Assembly (NCBI RefSeq): GCF_021353295.2
Contig: NZ_CP120635.1
Span: 3,501,501-3,565,500 of the forward strand
Source of the DNA: Pseudodesulfovibrio thermohalotolerans
Lineage (GTDB): Bacteria > Desulfobacterota > Desulfovibrionia > Desulfovibrionales > Desulfovibrionaceae
DNA: 64,000 nucleotides
Reading direction: 5' to 3'
In this document: in pieces, positions 14,767-22,714 of the stretch
Layout: each line of letters opens with the position of its first letter
Numbering within the stretch: position 1 is the first letter of the stretch
Position numbers and translations under genes: made by a program
Notes under the pieces: model-generated
What the model saw: only the letters and a program-made list of their open reading frames with translations
What the model was told of the DNA's origin: nothing
Databases searched by the model: none

Positions 14767-15468
14767 TTACACCGTCACATCCTCCGCTATGCGCCCGTCG
14801 TGCAGGCGGATGATGCGGCCCGCTTCACTGGCCACGTCCTCGTCGTGGGTGACGAGGACGATGGTTTGTCCGGCGTCGTGCACATCGTGAAAGAGCTTCA
14901 TGATGTCTCCCGATGTGGTGGAGTCGAGCTGGCCGGTGGGTTCGTCGGCCAGAAGGATGCGCGGTTTGTTGAGCATGGCGCGGGCCATGGCAACGCGCTG
15001 CTGCTGGCCGCCGGACAGGCGCGAGGGCTTGAAGTTCATGCGGTCGGCCAGTCCCACCCGATCCAGCAGCGACTCGGCGCGGACGACCAGTTCACTGCGC
15101 GGCCTGCCGGAATAAAGGCCGGGGAGGATAACGTTTTCAAGCGCGGTGGCATAGGAGATGAGGTAGAACGACTGGAACACGAACCCTAGGGCCTTGTTGC
15201 GCAGGTCGGACTGTTGGTCGTCGTCCAGATGCGAGGTGTCGTGGCCGAGAAGATGGTAGGTTCCCGCCGTGGGCCGATCGAGCAGGCCTATGATATGCAG
15301 CAGGGTGGACTTGCCCGATCCCGAGGTGCCTTGCAGGGCGATGAACTCGCCGGAAGCGACGTCCAGGGTGATGCCCTTGAGGACCTCGATGCCGGGCCGG
15401 GTCTCGTCGTCCTTCCCTTGGAAGAAGGTCTTGGTGATCCCGTCGAGGGAGATGGCCGAGGTCATCAC
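14767..15468 (-). CDS. ABC transporter ATP-binding protein (MacB/LolD type)
   Basis: A 233-residue ATPase with Walker A (GTSGSGKST, residues ~50), the LSGGQQQR signature, Walker B ([10 protein letters not shown]) and the H-loop (VLVTHDE). It powers the permease encoded downstream. Its ATG overlaps the stop of the HlyD-type gene by four bases (ATGA), so translation is coupled. Confidence 0.92.
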   Translation of the reverse strand: MMTSAISLDGITKTFFQGKDDETRPGIEVLKGITLDVASGEFIALQGTSGSGKSTLLHIIGLLDRPTAGTYHLLGHDTSHLDDDQQSDLRNKALGFVFQSFYLISYATALENVILPGLYSGRPRSELVVRAESLLDRVGLADRMNFKPSRLSGGQQQRVAMARAMLNKPRILLADEPTGQLDSTTSGDIMKLFHDVHDAGQTIVLVTHDEDVASEAGRIIRLHDGRIAEDVTV

Positions 15469-16553
15469 AGGCCCTTTTTGCCGACCTTGGCGCCGGGCAG
15501 GACGAGCTGCGTGGCGACCACGTCGCCCTCGGACAGCCCTTCAGTGATCTCGGAGTTCTCCAGGCCGATGAGACCGAGCTTGGGAGCGACCTCCTCGGGT
15601 TCCCGGTTCGGATCGGTCACACGGAAACAGACCTGGCGGTCCTTGACCCATTTGAGGGCGTTGTTGGGAACGGTCAGGACGTCGTCCTTGGTCTGAACGA
15701 TGATCTTGCACTGGGTGGTCATTTCGGGTCGCAGGAAGTCGGCCTGTTCGCGGGTGACCTCGACCAGGGTGCGGTAGTAGACGATGTTGTCGCGGATTTC
15801 GGGCTCGGGGTAGATACGGTCCACCACGCCCTCGAAAACCTTGTTCCGGTATGCGTCCACGGTGTAGCGCACGGCCAGGCCCGGCTTGACGCGGCCCACA
15901 TCGGTCTCGTCCACGTATATCCACATTTCGAGCTTTTCCGGGTTGAGCACGGTGATGAGATTGGACACGGACAGGCCGGACACGATGGTCTCGCCCTCCT
16001 GCGCGGCCACCTGGCTGACCACGCCGTCGATGGGCGAATAGATGCTGGTGTAGGAAAGCTGGACCTTGAGGGTATCGAGCTTCGCCTTGGCCGCCGCAAC
16101 GCTGAAGCGGGCCATTTCGGCGTCCTGCGTGGCCACGTCCAGGGAGTCCTGCGCTTCAAGCCGCTTCTGGACCAGGGTGCGCTTGCGCGGGAGATTCTTC
16201 TCCATGTATTCGAGCTTTGCCCGCGCCAGGTCCAGATTGGCTTTGGCCTCGGCGATGCGCGCCTTGAGTTCGCGGCCGTCGATCCTGGCGACAAGCTCGC
16301 CCTTCCTCACGTGCTCGCCGACCTTGACGGGCACGGATTCGAGCACGCCCGTGGCCTGCGCGCCGATCTTGACCTGCGCGCCCACCTGGGCCTTGACGAT
16401 GCCGGTGGCCTCCAGGACCTTGGAGACGCTCCCACGTTTGACCCTATCGGTCTTGAGAACCTTGATCTTTTCGGCGGATTGGCCCGCAGTGAAGTACCAG
16501 ACGCCGCCTCCGGTCAGAATCGCCGCAATGAGAATGAATATGAGTTTTTTCAT
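15465..16553 (-). CDS. HlyD/MacA-type periplasmic adaptor subunit
   Basis: A 362-residue membrane-fusion protein. It has an N-terminal signal-anchor helix (MKKLIFILIAAILTGGGVW), a biotinyl-lipoyl half (around GVVKAQVGAQVKIG and VHVRKGELVARID), a coiled-coil hairpin (~105-170) and a beta-barrel domain. It bridges the MacB-type permease to an outer-membrane channel; no TolC-like gene is in the window. The start at 16553 overlaps the stop of the YkgJ gene; the upstream extension of the frame has no similarity. Confidence 0.88.
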   Translation of the reverse strand: MKKLIFILIAAILTGGGVWYFTAGQSAEKIKVLKTDRVKRGSVSKVLEATGIVKAQVGAQVKIGAQATGVLESVPVKVGEHVRKGELVARIDGRELKARIAEAKANLDLARAKLEYMEKNLPRKRTLVQKRLEAQDSLDVATQDAEMARFSVAAAKAKLDTLKVQLSYTSIYSPIDGVVSQVAAQEGETIVSGLSVSNLITVLNPEKLEMWIYVDETDVGRVKPGLAVRYTVDAYRNKVFEGVVDRIYPEPEIRDNIVYYRTLVEVTREQADFLRPEMTTQCKIIVQTKDDVLTVPNNALKWVKDRQVCFRVTDPNREPEEVAPKLGLIGLENSEITEGLSEGDVVATQLVLPGAKVGKKGL

Positions 16554-17032
16554 TTCCGGTTGTCTTGTTCCTGTTCGATCTCCCGGCGCAGGGCGGCGGA
16601 GAAATCGGAGGGTTTGAGCGGTTTGCGGCCAAGCAGCACATCGCGAAACGTCACGGCCCTGTAAGAGTAGCCGCACCCTTTGAGAGTCCGGCCGCCCTGG
16701 TAATATAGCGATTTGGACGGATAATTTCTACATAAAGAGAGACGGGACCCATGACGGATGCAGAGATTGTCCTCGCCAAGCATGGTGCAGTCGAAGGTCA
16801 GGAACCCCTGCTCGTCACGCTTCAGGGGGACAAAGCGGCCCAGCCCCGGGGCCTCGATCACCAGCCTTTCGAACTCGGAAACATGTCGCAGCCAACGGCC
16901 TTCCTCGCTCAGGCGGATGGACCGGCAACACCGGCCGCAACAGAGGCAATGTCCGACCACCTCCACCTCGCGGCGGAGGACGAAAGACCGAAAGCGGCGA
17001 AAGAGGCCGGTCAGGCGATCAGTGAGGGCCAT
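16550..17032 (-). CDS. YkgJ family cysteine-cluster protein
   Basis: A 160-residue protein with the CxxCGRCC motif (residues ~30-37) and further cysteines at FDC, NLC, LC and GCGYS, the pattern of YkgJ proteins that probably bind a zinc ion or Fe-S cluster. Function unknown. The start at 17032 follows AGGAG; an ATG 27 bases upstream has no ribosome binding site. It opens the HlyD-ABC operon, with a four-base overlap to the adaptor gene. Confidence 0.85.
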   Translation of the reverse strand: MALTDRLTGLFRRFRSFVLRREVEVVGHCLCCGRCCRSIRLSEEGRWLRHVSEFERLVIEAPGLGRFVPLKRDEQGFLTFDCTMLGEDNLCIRHGSRLSLCRNYPSKSLYYQGGRTLKGCGYSYRAVTFRDVLLGRKPLKPSDFSAALRREIEQEQDNRK

Positions 17033-17131
17033 GCGCCCAGGCTCCTTTTTTTGTCCCATGTACCGTTTTCAATGCTTTTTCCTTCGGCTCTTCTTGACCT
17101 GCTCACGCAATGTGCCTACTTGTGTGTCATT

Positions 17132-18202
17132 ATGAATTGGGATTGGGACAAATTACAAAAGCAGCAACAGGGGCGCCCCGGCGGCAAGCCGCCGAGCTTC
17201 GACGATTTTCAGGAGCAGTTCGACAAACTGAAGAAGTTTAAACTGCCCGGTTGGAAACTCGTCCTTCCTATCCTCGTCCTCCTCTGGATCGCCAGCGGGT
17301 TCTACATAGTTGAACCCGATGAGGTCGGCGTGGTCAAACAGTTCGGCAAGTTCAACCGTATCACCACGGCTGGTCCAAATTACCATATTCCATATCCTGT
17401 GGAAAGCGTTCTCACTCCGAAGGTGACGCAAATCCGCCGCGTGGAATTCGGTTTCAGGTCCGTTGGACGCCCCCTGACGCAAAGCTTCCAGCAGGGCGTC
17501 AGCCGCGAGGTAAAGGAAGAATCCCTGATGCTCACCGGCGACGAGAACATCGTCTCGGTGCAGTTCATCGTCCAATACCTTATCAAGGACGCCGAGCACT
17601 ACCTGTTCAACGTCAACGACCCCGAACAGACCCTGGCCCATGCGGGCGAAGCGGCCATGCGCGAAGTCATCGGCAACGGCAAGATCGACGACGCCCTGAC
17701 CACCGGAAAACAGGAAATCCAGGTCCAGACCCGCGAGCTGATGCAGCGCATCCTGGACAACTACCAGACAGGGTTGTCCGTGGTCGCGGTACAGATGCAG
17801 AACGTGCATCCGCCGGATGAGGTCATCGAGGCGTTCAAAGACGTGGCTAGCGCGCGCGAGGACAAGAGCCGCTTCATCAACGAGGCCGAAGCCTACCAGC
17901 GCGACATCCTGCCCAAGGCGCGCGGCGAGGCGTCCCGCATCGTCAACGCCGCCCTGGCCTACAAGGAGGCCAAGGTCCGCCGCTCCGAAGGTGACGCCGC
18001 CCGGTTCCTGGCCGTGCTGACCGAATACCGGAAGGCCAAGGACATCACGCGCGAACGACTCTATCTGGAGGCCATGGAGACAATCCTGTCCAATCCCGAC
18101 ACGGAAAAACTGGTCATGTCCGAAGACGCCCTGAAGCAATCTATACCCTATCTCCCCCTGGACAAGCAGCCCCGCCGGGCCGCTCCCAAGGAAGCTCAAT
18201 AA
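17132..18202 (+). CDS. hflK: HflK, regulator of FtsH protease
   Basis: A 356-residue SPFH/band-7 protein, partner of HflC in the inner-membrane complex that surrounds the FtsH protease. A Gln/Gly-rich cytoplasmic tail is followed by one membrane helix (~47-65, LVLPILVLLWIASGFYIV), the band-7 domain starting EPDEVGVVKQFGKF, and a long helical C-terminus (EAEAYQRDILPKARGEA). The start at 17132 gives the usual HflK N-terminus. It is 13 bp upstream of hflC. Confidence 0.93.
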   Translation: MNWDWDKLQKQQQGRPGGKPPSFDDFQEQFDKLKKFKLPGWKLVLPILVLLWIASGFYIVEPDEVGVVKQFGKFNRITTAGPNYHIPYPVESVLTPKVTQIRRVEFGFRSVGRPLTQSFQQGVSREVKEESLMLTGDENIVSVQFIVQYLIKDAEHYLFNVNDPEQTLAHAGEAAMREVIGNGKIDDALTTGKQEIQVQTRELMQRILDNYQTGLSVVAVQMQNVHPPDEVIEAFKDVASAREDKSRFINEAEAYQRDILPKARGEASRIVNAALAYKEAKVRRSEGDAARFLAVLTEYRKAKDITRERLYLEAMETILSNPDTEKLVMSEDALKQSIPYLPLDKQPRRAAPKEAQ

Positions 18203-18215
18203 GGGGAGACTCGAT

Positions 18216-19067
18216 ATGAAAAAAACGACCATCATATTCGCCGTCGCCATCATACTCGGCGCCTTTGTGCTGACTTCCGCGGCCTTCACCGTGGACCAGA
18301 CCCAGCAGGCCATCGTCATCCAGCTCGGTCGTCCCGTCGGGGACAAGGCACTCGACCCCGGCCTGCACTTCAAAATGCCCTTGATCCAGACCGTGGTCTT
18401 CTTCGACGCGCGCATCCTGGACTTCGACGCCAAGCCTGAAGAGATCACCACCACGGACAAGAAGTACATGAACGTTGACTCCTACACCAAATGGAAGATC
18501 ATCGATCCTCTGACTTTCTACACCAAGGTGCGCACCATCCAGGGCGCCCGCGCCCGGCTGGACGACATCGTCCGCTCGCAGCTTCGCGTGGCCCTGGGCC
18601 GCTACACCCTGATCGAGGTCGTCTCGCACAAGCGGCAGGAGATCATGGACATGGTGACCGCACGGTCCAAGGAACTGCTCATGCCCTACGGCATCGAGGT
18701 GCTGGACGTGCGCATCAAGCGCACCGACCTGCCCGCCGAAAACGCCCGGTCCATCTTCGGACGCATGAAGGCCGAGCGTGAACGTCAGGCCAAGCAGTAC
18801 CGCTCCGAGGGCCAGGAGGCCTCCGCCAAGATCAAGGCCAATGCCGACAAGGAACGCGCCATCATCCTGGCCGACGCCGGAAAACAGGCCGAAATTATTC
18901 GAGGCGAAGGCGATGCCCAGGCGACCAAAATCTATGCGGACGCTTTGGGGCAATCTCCCGACTTCTACGAATTCACCCGCAGCCTTGAAGCCTACCGTAA
19001 CGGATTCGGTAAGAATACCAGGTTCATATTGACGCCAAAAAGCCCCTTCCTAAAACACCTTCAATGA
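18216..19067 (+). CDS. hflC: HflC, regulator of FtsH protease
   Basis: A 283-residue SPFH protein with an N-terminal membrane anchor (residues ~5-22), then VDQTQQAIVIQLGRPVG opening the band-7 domain, and the coiled C-terminal region with EGQEASAKIKANADKE. It acts with HflK. GGGGAG precedes the ATG. A strong terminator follows, so hflKC is a two-gene operon. Confidence 0.93.
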   Translation: MKKTTIIFAVAIILGAFVLTSAAFTVDQTQQAIVIQLGRPVGDKALDPGLHFKMPLIQTVVFFDARILDFDAKPEEITTTDKKYMNVDSYTKWKIIDPLTFYTKVRTIQGARARLDDIVRSQLRVALGRYTLIEVVSHKRQEIMDMVTARSKELLMPYGIEVLDVRIKRTDLPAENARSIFGRMKAERERQAKQYRSEGQEASAKIKANADKERAIILADAGKQAEIIRGEGDAQATKIYADALGQSPDFYEFTRSLEAYRNGFGKNTRFILTPKSPFLKHLQ

Positions 19068-19091
19068 TAAAAACACCCCCCTGTTAATTGA

Positions 19092-19124
19092 GGATGTGGT
19101 CACACAACGGCCACATCCTTTTTC
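19092..19124 (+). terminator. Rho-independent terminator of hflKC
   Basis: GGATGTGG (19092-19099) pairs with CCACATCC (19111-19118), extended by a wobble pair, followed by TTTTTC. Confidence 0.85.
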
Positions 19125-19165
19125 TTTTGCCAAAAATAACCTTAAACGATATCATTGACATTATC

Positions 19166-19200
19166 GGGAGATTCTCCCAAAGTCCCCGGGAGATTTTCCC
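19166..19200. promoter_or_regulatory. Two palindromic operators upstream of the S24-type regulator
   Basis: GGGAGATTCTCCC (19166-19178, perfect about its central base) and GGGAGATTTTCCC (19188-19200) are centred 22 bp apart, two helical turns. Their position upstream of a Cro/CI-type regulator suggests autoregulation. A possible promoter lies downstream (TTGAAA at 19253-19258, then TACAGA 17 bases on). Confidence 0.55.
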
Positions 19201-19347
19201 TACTCGTCAAAAAACGGCGAAACCTATTGTTTGGTACGGGGGATGCCCCCCATTGAAAAAATATACTGGACGGCATACAGAAGCTACGTTACTCCGATAA
19301 TAGGGGGAGAGTCTCTTCATGCCGCCATCATTTGTTAAGGAGCAACT

Positions 19348-20070
19348 ATGCCCAAGAAGAAACGGAGATGTGACGAAGCGCAACTCAAGTGGTTTGAGGA
19401 AGCCCTTGAACGCATCAAGAAGGCGACCGGGGCACGTACCCAGGTCCAATTGGCCGAGGTGCTCGACGTTCGCCAGTCCAGCATTTCAGACGCCAAGCGC
19501 CGCTGCTCTATCCCCGCCGACTGGTTCCTGAAACTGTACCGCAGCCACGGCCTGGACCCCGACTGGTTGTCCGAAGGCGTGGAGCCCGTCTACATCAATG
19601 CCGACAAGGCCAAGGTCCCGGCCGACACCCTGCTCCGCGAGACCCCGGCCCCCTACGGCCGGATGAACTCCCGCGGCCGCCTTGTCGCCGTCTCCACCAT
19701 GGCGGGCGCCGACAAGGATGCCGCCGAGTGGGAACCGAAGCCCATCGAAGAGCTGTCCGTGCCCGAATCCTTCTGCCGCCCCAAACTGCTGGTGGTGAAA
19801 GTTGATTCCGCGAGCATGGATCCGGTCATCACGCGCGGCGCTTTCGTCGGCATCGACCGCGACCAGAGCGAACACCCCGACGGCGATCTGTGCGCGGTCC
19901 ACTTCCCCCACCAGGGACTGACCATCCGCCGAGTCTTCCATCAGGGCGACACCTTCCTGCTCAAGGCCGACAACGAACAGTATTCCGACCTGACCATTCC
20001 TGCCGAAGAAATGAACGACCGCACTGTCGGTCGAGTCATCTGGGTGCTCCAGAACCTCGCCCCCATGTAA
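19348..20070 (+). CDS. Helix-turn-helix regulator with S24 (LexA/CI-like) C-terminal domain
   Basis: A 240-residue phage-repressor-like protein. The N-terminal domain (~1-70) carries a helix-turn-helix (QVQLAEVLDVRQSSISDAKR). The C-terminal S24 fold has the nucleophile segment DSASMDPVI and an Ala-Gly in the linker (MAGAD) that could be a cleavage site. The catalytic lysine expected in the TxK segment is arginine here (LTIRRVF), so self-cleavage may be lost. The arrangement matches bacterial stand-alone regulators rather than a prophage, as no phage genes are near. GGAG precedes the start; a perfect terminator follows. Confidence 0.85.
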   Translation: MPKKKRRCDEAQLKWFEEALERIKKATGARTQVQLAEVLDVRQSSISDAKRRCSIPADWFLKLYRSHGLDPDWLSEGVEPVYINADKAKVPADTLLRETPAPYGRMNSRGRLVAVSTMAGADKDAAEWEPKPIEELSVPESFCRPKLLVVKVDSASMDPVITRGAFVGIDRDQSEHPDGDLCAVHFPHQGLTIRRVFHQGDTFLLKADNEQYSDLTIPAEEMNDRTVGRVIWVLQNLAPM

Positions 20071-20101
20071 ATCCGGGCCCAATCCGCACCAAGCAAAAAA
20101 A

Positions 20102-20131
20102 GACCGCCCGTTCGCCGGGCGGTCTTTTTTT
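20102..20131 (+). terminator. Rho-independent terminator of the S24 regulator gene
   Basis: GACCGCCCG (20102-20110) pairs with CGGGCGGTC (20116-20124), followed by seven T. Confidence 0.93.
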
Positions 20132-20209
20132 GCGGTCGAAGCGCCGTAGGCCTCTACGGGTGCACGCCCCCCTTGACTTGGGACCGCAAGCGGCCCTACT
20201 CTCCGGGCC

Positions 20210-21097
20210 ATGACTACCTCAGAGAAGCCCACCACACAGGCCAAGGCCAAGCCCGTCACCGCCCCCGTCATCCAGGGCATGAAGGGCGGAGCGAAGATCT
20301 GCTGCATGACCGCCTACGATTATCCGTCCGGGCTCATCGCCGACCAGGCGGGCGTGGATCTCGTTCTGGTGGGCGACTCCGTGGCCATGGTCGTGCTCGG
20401 CCGCGAGGACACCCTGTCCGTGACCGTGGACGAGATGGTCCACCACACCAGGGCGGCGGCAAGGGGCGTCAAACGCGCGTTGCTCGTGGCCGACATGCCG
20501 TTCATGTCGTTCGCCACCGTGGACCGGGCGCTGGAAACCGCCCACCGTCTCATGAGCGAAGGCGGCGCCAAGGCGGTCAAACTCGAAGGCGGCCGAACCG
20601 TGGTCCCGCAAATCACCGCCCTGACCGAAGCGGGCGTGCCGGTCATGGCCCACGTTGGCCTGACCCCTCAGCACCTCGCCAGATTCGGTGGATTCAAAGC
20701 CCAGGGCAAATCCGCCGAGGCCACCCGCGTGCTCGTCGAGGACGCACAGGCCGTCGAGGCCGCCGGAGCATTCTGCGTGGTCCTGGAGGCCATGCCCGTG
20801 GAGGCGGCCCAGGTCATCACCGAGGCCGTGACCATCCCGACCATCGGCATCGGCGCAGGCAACGTGACTGACGGCCAGATTCTGGTCTACCACGACGCAC
20901 TGGGCCTGTTCGACAGGTTCACGCCCAAGTTCGTCCGCCGCTTCGCCGAATTGGGCGAGGCGTCGCGCAAGGCCGTGGAACTGTATTGCGCGGAAGTCCG
21001 GCGCACCACCTTCCCCGGCGACAAGAACACCTTCTACATGCCCAGCGACGAGGTCGCCCAGGTCCGCAAGATCAAGATCAAACCCAGAAAGAAGTAG
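20210..21097 (+). CDS. panB: 3-methyl-2-oxobutanoate hydroxymethyltransferase
   Basis: A 295-residue TIM-barrel enzyme that makes ketopantoate from alpha-ketoisovalerate and methylene-tetrahydrofolate, the first step to pantothenate and CoA. Family motifs are MTAYDYPSGLIADQAGVD, VGDSVAMV (metal-binding Asp), DMPFMSF, AVKLEGG, MAHVGLTPQ and IGIGAG. It is about 30 residues longer than the E. coli enzyme, mostly through a polar N-terminal tail and a basic C-terminus. The stop abuts the ATG of the next gene. Confidence 0.96.
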   Translation: MTTSEKPTTQAKAKPVTAPVIQGMKGGAKICCMTAYDYPSGLIADQAGVDLVLVGDSVAMVVLGREDTLSVTVDEMVHHTRAAARGVKRALLVADMPFMSFATVDRALETAHRLMSEGGAKAVKLEGGRTVVPQITALTEAGVPVMAHVGLTPQHLARFGGFKAQGKSAEATRVLVEDAQAVEAAGAFCVVLEAMPVEAAQVITEAVTIPTIGIGAGNVTDGQILVYHDALGLFDRFTPKFVRRFAELGEASRKAVELYCAEVRRTTFPGDKNTFYMPSDEVAQVRKIKIKPRKK

Positions 21098-22156
21098 ATG
21101 ACCCTCGACTTCTCCTGGCCGGTGCTCTGGAACGGCCTGTTCTGGCCGCTCATCAGACTGACGTTCTATATCTCCGTGGCCCTGATGGTGGGCATCCTCA
21201 TCGAGTCCCTGCGCTGGACCCGGTATGCCGCCAAGCTGGCCGATCCGCTGGCGCGGCGCGCCCGGCTCAAGGACATCTCGGCGGCGAGCTTCACCATGGC
21301 CTTTTTCTCGGGGCTCACGGCCAACACCATGCTCGCCGAAGCCCATGAAAAAGGCGAACTGTCGGACCGGGAACTGGTCCTCTCCAACCTGTTCAACTCC
21401 CTGCCCACCTACTTTCTGCACCTGCCGACCATATTCTTCATCGCCAGCCCGTTCATCGGCTCTGCCGCCTACACCTATGTGGGCCTGACCGCGCTCGCGT
21501 CGGTGCTCCGGACCATGGGCATCGTCTTCGCGGGCAAATTCCTGCTCCCGCCCCTGCCCGAGGGGTGCCTGCCGTGCAGGCTTTCCGAGATCAACGACCA
21601 ATGGAACAAGTCCGGGACGAAGATCACCTCGCGGGCGTTCCGGCGGCGGCCCGTCAAGGTGCTGCTCATCGTCCGGCGCCGCCTCTCGGCCACCCTGTCC
21701 AAGGCGCTCAGGCAAGCCTGGCGAAGGTTCACCAAACGGCTGCCAAAGATTCTCTATCTCACCTGCCCCATCTACACCCTGTTCTTCGTGCTCAAACAGC
21801 TCGGCATGTTCGCCTGGATACAGTCGGCCATGGCTGACGGCATCCCGCTGTTCACCTTCCTGCCGCCCGAAGCCCTGTCCATCGTGGCCTTTCACATGGC
21901 CGCCGAGTTCACCGCGGGATTGGCCGTGGCCAGTGCGCTCATCGCCGACACCAGCCTTACCCAGGTCCAGGTTATTCTCGCGCTCATGCTCGGGAACGTG
22001 CTCTCCTCGCCCGTACGCGCCTTCCGCCACCAATTTCCCTACTACGCGGGCATCTTCCGTCCGCGCATGGCCTTCAAGCTGATTCTCTACAATCAGGTTT
22101 CCCGCAGCCTGACCATCGCCCTGGTGGGTACTGTCTACGCCCTTATAATGAACTGA
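21098..22156 (+). CDS. Nucleoside-recognition (Gate) domain membrane protein
   Basis: A 352-residue inner-membrane protein with about eight hydrophobic helices in two halves separated by a basic Arg/Lys-rich cytoplasmic loop (~170-215). The first half contains an FFSGLTANTMLAEAHEKGELSDRE segment like that of Gate-domain proteins. The transported species is unknown. It begins on the base after the panB stop, so the two are coupled; whether it is linked to pantothenate metabolism cannot be judged. Confidence 0.75.
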   Translation: MTLDFSWPVLWNGLFWPLIRLTFYISVALMVGILIESLRWTRYAAKLADPLARRARLKDISAASFTMAFFSGLTANTMLAEAHEKGELSDRELVLSNLFNSLPTYFLHLPTIFFIASPFIGSAAYTYVGLTALASVLRTMGIVFAGKFLLPPLPEGCLPCRLSEINDQWNKSGTKITSRAFRRRPVKVLLIVRRRLSATLSKALRQAWRRFTKRLPKILYLTCPIYTLFFVLKQLGMFAWIQSAMADGIPLFTFLPPEALSIVAFHMAAEFTAGLAVASALIADTSLTQVQVILALMLGNVLSSPVRAFRHQFPYYAGIFRPRMAFKLILYNQVSRSLTIALVGTVYALIMN

Positions 22157-22169
22157 TCCCCGTTCACAT

Positions 22170-22217
22170 TGTGCAACGCTGCACATTTTTTTGTGCAATG
22201 CACATCACATTGCACAA
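22170..22217. promoter_or_regulatory. Cluster of TGTGCA / TGCACA half-sites
   Basis: TGTGCA-ACGC-TGCACA (22170-22185) is followed by a perfect 10-bp inverted repeat TTGTGCAATG / CATTGCACAA (22191-22200 and 22208-22217). Four half-sites within 48 bp suggest binding of a dimeric regulator. They lie 55-100 bp upstream of a -24/-12-like element. Confidence 0.55.
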
Positions 22218-22271
22218 ACGTTGAACATGCAACTAGTACCCAACCAGCTGTAATTATTGACTTGAAAAGTT

Positions 22272-22286
22272 TGGCACGCCCTATGC
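22272..22286 (+). promoter_or_regulatory. Sigma-54-like promoter
   Basis: TGGCAC-GCCCT-ATGC: exact -24 box and a near -12 box (consensus TTGC) at correct spacing. A start near 22298 is expected. Confidence 0.6.
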
Positions 22287-22298
22287 TTAAAGCAAGTC

Positions 22299-22496
22299 AT
22301 GATTGATGCAGTTACCGTCACTCTCATCATCCTGGCCGTCGTGTTGTTGCGGCGGCCCCTCCTCACCGACCCGGACGCCGCCCCCGGCGTCCGGGAAGAC
22401 GGGGAAGACAACGGCTTTACGGCCCGTGTTCCCGTGCCCGTCCGGACGACAACCCCCCATCCCGTCTGGATCAAACGGTACGACGATCAGGCCTGA
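22299..22496 (+). CDS. Possible small membrane protein (65 aa)
   Basis: An open frame with one hydrophobic N-terminal helix (residues ~4-18) and a polar, proline-rich tail. There is no ribosome binding site, and the ATG sits almost at the predicted transcription start, so it would have to be leaderless. The ~300-base transcript between the sigma-54-like promoter and the hairpin at 22573 could equally be a small RNA. Low confidence that it is translated. Confidence 0.3.
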   Translation: MIDAVTVTLIILAVVLLRRPLLTDPDAAPGVREDGEDNGFTARVPVPVRTTTPHPVWIKRYDDQA

Positions 22497-22572
22497 TAGC
22501 ATATACCATACCTCCCTTGAAAAGCAGTTTCTAACCTCAAAACCCCTCCTCAAAAGCAGACCTCCAACCCCT

Positions 22573-22598
22573 GAAAGGGCCGCGCCAGCGGCCCTTTC
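22573..22598 (+). terminator. Terminator-like hairpin
   Basis: A perfect 11-bp stem GAAAGGGCCGC / GCGGCCCTTTC with loop GCCA; a second CCCTTTCAGGG follows that can pair with the upstream CCCCTGAAAGGG. There is no classical T run. Confidence 0.6.
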
Positions 22599-22714
22599 AC
22601 CCTTTCAGGGCCAGCGTACTTCCGTTCATCGCTCCCACTTTTCTTGTCAGAATAGCCCTAAACGCGTATGTATATACCAAATCGGCATACTCAAAACAGC
22701 CCGGACGTACGCGC

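Noticed and set aside
19348..20070. Prophage, based on the CI/LexA-like regulator
   Set aside because: No integrase, structural or lysis genes lie nearby; neighbours are housekeeping genes.
20219..22198. A 659-codon frame antisense to panB and the membrane protein
   Set aside because: Spans two well-supported genes on the other strand and has a low-complexity His/Gly-rich product.
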